Below, piece by piece: positions 59,931 to 64,000 of a stretch of 64,000 nucleotides of DNA. The stretch lies in NCBI GenBank assembly GCA_030549495.1, contig JAUIRK010000370.1, positions 434,001 through 498,000 of the forward strand. The letters run 5' to 3'. Positions within the stretch are counted from its first letter, which is position 1, and every line of letters begins with the position of its first letter. The DNA is from Nectonema munidae (lineage: Eukaryota; Nematomorpha; Nectonematoida; Nectonematidae). Made by a program: the position numbers and the translations under genes. The notes beneath the pieces are model-generated. The model was not told the DNA's origin, made no database searches, and worked only from the letters and a program-made list of their open reading frames with translations.

Positions 59931-62900
59931 GCAGAAAACCCAACACACGCAGGCACAAACAGGGTTGACTTAAACACAGGCTGGCACAAACAGGGAACAC
60001 ATACAAGCTCAAACAGGGAGCACTTAAACAGATTCAGGCACAAAAAGGGAGCACTTTAATACAGGAACACCAACAAAGGGCACTCAAACACAGGAAGGCA
60101 CAAACAGGAAGCACATACAGGCAAAAACAGGGAGCACTCAAACACAGGCAGGAACAAATGACGAGCACTCAATCAACAGGAAGCACCCAAACACGGTCAG
60201 GCACAAACAAGGAGCACTTAAACAGGGAACACTTAAACAAGCAAGAAACAGGGAGCACTTAAACAAATTGGCACAAAAGGCACAAACACAGGCAGGCACA
60301 AACAAGGAACACTTAAACAAAGGTAGGACTTAAACAATTGTCAAGCAGAAACAAGGAGCACTTAAACATAGGCAGGCACTCAAACAGGGAGAACCAAACA
60401 CACGCAGGCACAAATAGGTTTGAGTGAAACACAGGCAGGCACAAACAGGGAGCACTTAAACAGAGACCGGCACAAAAAGGGAGCACTTAAACAGAGACAG
60501 GCACAAAAAGGGAGCACTTAAACAGAGACAGGCACAAAAAGGGAGCACTTAAACAGAGACAGGCACAAAAAGGGAGCACTTAAACAGAGACAGGCAAACA
60601 CTTAACACAAAAGCAAGCATAAACAGGAGGCACTCAAACATGAGGCACTATAACACAGGCAGACACAAACAAGGAGCACTCAAACACAGGCAAGCTCAAA
60701 AAGGTAGTACTCAAACACATGCAGGCACAAACAGGGAGGACTTAAACACAGGCTGGCACAAACAGGGAACACTTAAACACATGCAAGCTCAAACAGGGAG
60801 CACTTAAACACATGCAAGCACAAACAGGGAGCACTTAAACAGATTCAGCACAAAAAGGGAGCACTTTAACACAGGCTAGCACCAACAGAGGGCACTCAAA
60901 CACAGGAAGCACATACAGGCAAAAACAGGGAGCACTCAAACAAAGGCAGAAACAAACGACGAGCACTAAATCAACAGGGAGCACCCAAAACACGGTCAGG
61001 CACAAACAAGGGGCACTTAAACACAGGTAGGACTTAAACAATAAGCAAGAAGAAACAGGGACCACTTAAACACAGGTAGGCAATCAAATAGGGAGAACCC
61101 AACATACGCAAGCACAAACAAGGTGCAATTAAACACAGGCAGACACAAACATCGAGCACTTAGACATAGGCAGGCGCAAACAGGTAACACTGAAACGCAG
61201 GCAGTTACAAACAGAGAGCACTCAAACACAGGCATTAACAAATAACGAGCACTAAATCAACAGGCAGCATCCAAACACAGTCAGACACAAACAACGAGGG
61301 CAAGGAGAAAAGGGAGCACTTAAACACAGGCAGGCACTCAAACAGAGGGAGCACCCGACACAGGCAGGCACAAACAGGGTGGACTTAACCACATGCAAGC
61401 ACTTAAACAGATTTAGGCACAAAAAGGGAACACTTAAACACAGGCAAGTACCAACAGAGGGCACTCAAACACACACAGGCAAAATAGGGAGCACTCAAAC
61501 ACAGGCAGGAACAAACAACGAGCACTCTATCAACAGGGAGCACCCAAACACAGGCAGGCACAAACAAGGAGCACTTAAACACATGTAGGACTTAAACAAT
61601 AGTCAAGCAAAAACAAGGAGCACTTAAACAGAGGCAGGCACTCAAACAGGGAGAACCCAACACACGCAGGCACAAACAGGGTTGACTTAAACACAGGCAG
61701 GCACAAACAGGGAGCACTTAAACAGAGACAGGCACAAAAAGAGAGCACTTTAACACAGGCAAACACCAACAGGGGGCATTCAAACACAAACAGGCATAAA
61801 CAGGAGTCACTCAAACATGGGGCACTAAATAGGAAGAACAAACAAGGAGCACTCAAACAAAGGCAGGCCCAAAAAGGGAGCACTCAAACACACGGAGGAC
61901 TTAAACACAGGCTGGCACAAACAGGGGGAATACATACAAGCACAAACAGGGAGCACTTAAACAGATTCAGTCACAAAAAGGGAGAACTTTAATACAGGAA
62001 GCACCAACAAAGGGCACTCAAACACAGGAAGGCACAAACAGGAAGCACATACAGGCAAAAACAGAGAGCACTCAAACACAGGCATTAACAAACAATGAAC
62101 ACTAAATCAACAGGGAGCATCCAAACACAGTCAGGCACAAACAACGAGGGCAAGGAGAGAAGGGAGCACTTAAACACAGGCAGGCACTCAAACACAGGCA
62201 GGCACAAACAGGGTGGACTTAACCACATGCAAGCACTTAAACAGATTTAGGCACAAAAAGGGAACACTTAAACACAGGCAAGTACCAACAGAGGGCACTC
62301 AACACATAGGCAAAATAGGGAGCACTCAAACACAGGCAGGAACAAACAACGAGCACTCTATCAACAGGGAGCACCCAAACACAGGCAGGCACAAACAAGG
62401 AGCACTTAAACACAGGTAGGACTTAAACAATAGTCAAGCAGAAACAAGGAGCACTTAAACATAGGCAGGCACTCAAACAGGGAGAACCCAACACACGCAG
62501 GCACAAATAGGGTTGAGTGAAACACAGGCAGGCACAAACAGGGAGCACTTAAACAGAGACAGGCACAAAAAGGGAGCACTTAAACACAGGCAAGCACAAA
62601 CAGGGGGCACTTAACAGAGACAGGCACAAAAAGGGAGCCTAAACAACACACAAAAAGGGAGCCTTTACCGGCAAACACAAGCAAGCATAAACAGGAGGCA
62701 CTCAAACATGAGGCACTATAACACAGGCAGACACAAACAAGGAGCACTCAAACACAGGCAGGCTCAAAAAGGGAGCACTCAAACACAGCACTCAAACAGG
62801 GAGGACTTAAACACAGGCTGGCACAAACAGGGAGCACTTAAACACATGCAAGCTCAAACAGGGAGCACTTAAACAGATTCAGGCACAAAAAGGGAGCACT

Positions 62901-64000
62901 TTAACACAGGCAAGCACCAACAGAGGGCACTCAAACACAGGAAGGCACAAACAGGAAGCACATACAGGCAAAAACAGGGAGCACTCAAACACAGGCAGGA
63001 ACAAACGACGAGCACTCAATCAACAGAGAGCACCCAAACACAGGCAGGCACAAACAAGGAGCACTTAAACAATAAGCAAGCAGAAACAGGGAGCACTTAA
63101 AAACTTGCAGGCTCAAAAATAGGGAGAACTCAACATACGCAAGCACAAACAATGTGGAATTAAACACAGGCAGGCACAAACAGCGAGCACTTAAGACACA
63201 GGCAGGCGCAAACAGGTAACACTCAAACACAGGCAACCAACAGATTACAAACAGAGAGCACTCAAACACAGGCATTAACAAACAACGAGCACTAAATCAA
63301 CAGGGAGCATCAAAACACAGTCAGGCACCAACAACGAGGGCAAGGAAAGAAGGGAGCACTTAAACACAGGCAGGCACTCAACACACAGGCAGGCACAAAC
63401 AGGGTGGACTTAACCACATGCAAGCACTTAAACAGATTTAGGCACAAAAAGGGAACACTTAAACACAGGCAAGTACCAACAGAGGGCACTCAAACACATA
63501 GGCAAAATAGGGAGCACTCAAACACAGGCAGGAGAAACAGCAAACAACTTGAGCACTCAAACACAGGCAGGCACAAACAAGGAGCACTTAAACACAGGTA
63601 GGACTTAAACAATAGTCAAGCAGAAACAAGGAGCACTTAAACATAGACAGGCACTCAAACAGGGAGAACCCAACACACGCAGGCACAAATAGGGTTGAGT
63701 GAAACACAGGCAGGCACAAACAGGGAGCACTTATACAGAGACAGGCACAAAAAGGGAGCACTTAAACAGAGACAGGCACAAAAAGGGAGCACTTAAACAG
63801 AGACAGACACAAAAAGGGAGCACTTAAATAGAGACAGGCACAAAAAGGGAGCACTTTAACACAGGCAAACACAAGCAGGCATAAACAGGAGGCACTCAAA
63901 CATGAGGCACTATAACACAGGCAGACACAAACAAGGAGCACTCAAACACAGGCAAGCTCAAAAAGGGAGCACTCAAACACAGGCAGGCACAAACAGGGAG

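Larger units (their letters stand above)
52808..64000. repeat. 31-base minisatellite array, right block (about 360 units), open at window end
   Basis: Same unit as the left block. Higher-order groups recur, marked by GTAGGACTTAAACAATA, by ACGAGGGCAAGGAGA and by CTAAATCAACAGGGAGCATC. Whole segments are copied from elsewhere in the array. The array continues beyond position 64000. Confidence 0.97.

Noticed and set aside
46645-64000. Dozens of open frames of 60-120 residues, cysteine/leucine-rich on the minus strand and Gln/Thr/Gly-rich on the plus strand
   Set aside because: They follow the 31-base unit through all three phases, have no consistent start or end, occur on both strands and stop wherever a unit variant brings a stop codon. 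They are repeat artefacts, not secreted or structural proteins.

Overview
The window looks like AT-rich animal nuclear DNA, most likely from an arthropod. A crustacean such as a parasitic copepod is possible, but that is a guess from base composition and repeat content. Genes are split by GT-AG introns, no bacterial-style gene order is present, and most of the sequence is intron, transposon or tandem repeat.

Two host genes can be rebuilt in full, both on the + strand. The first, 3498-19981, has 13 coding exons for a 695-residue SDA1/SDAD1 homologue, a nucleolar protein of 60S ribosome assembly. The second, 27727-33361, has three coding exons for a 170-residue TOM22, the central receptor of the mitochondrial outer-membrane import complex. 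No functional link between them is evident.

The space between and around them is filled with mobile-element remains. An old, broken Ty3/Gypsy-like LTR element (20817-27542, minus strand) ends about 180 bases before the TOM22 start codon and carries a nested hAT element (21949-23746) with an exact 8-base target duplication. Introns and flanks hold a foldback element with a 10-base target duplication (7809-8370), two long hairpin MITEs (14821-15092, 35919-36136), a pair of TTAA-flanked MITEs (37043-37171, 40395-40523), two short hAT-type MITEs, a tRNA-derived SINE, Tigger/pogo remnants and LINE fragments. At 42-44 kb a Tigger transposase is interrupted by a LINE tail and by the hairpin end of a TTAA element.

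A satellite with monomers of about 150 bases occurs twice, at 1170-2290 and 45740-46640, with matching order and spacing of variant monomers. Each copy lies near a G/C-rich hairpin next to a TTAA. The second copy runs straight into a very large 31-base minisatellite that fills 46645-51590 and 52808-64000 and continues past the window. This array is T-poor on the + strand, has higher-order structure with internal duplications at offsets of about 8.92, 5.93 and 1.9 kb, and is interrupted by a 1.2-kb AT-rich island. Its many short open frames are by-products of the repeat, not genes.
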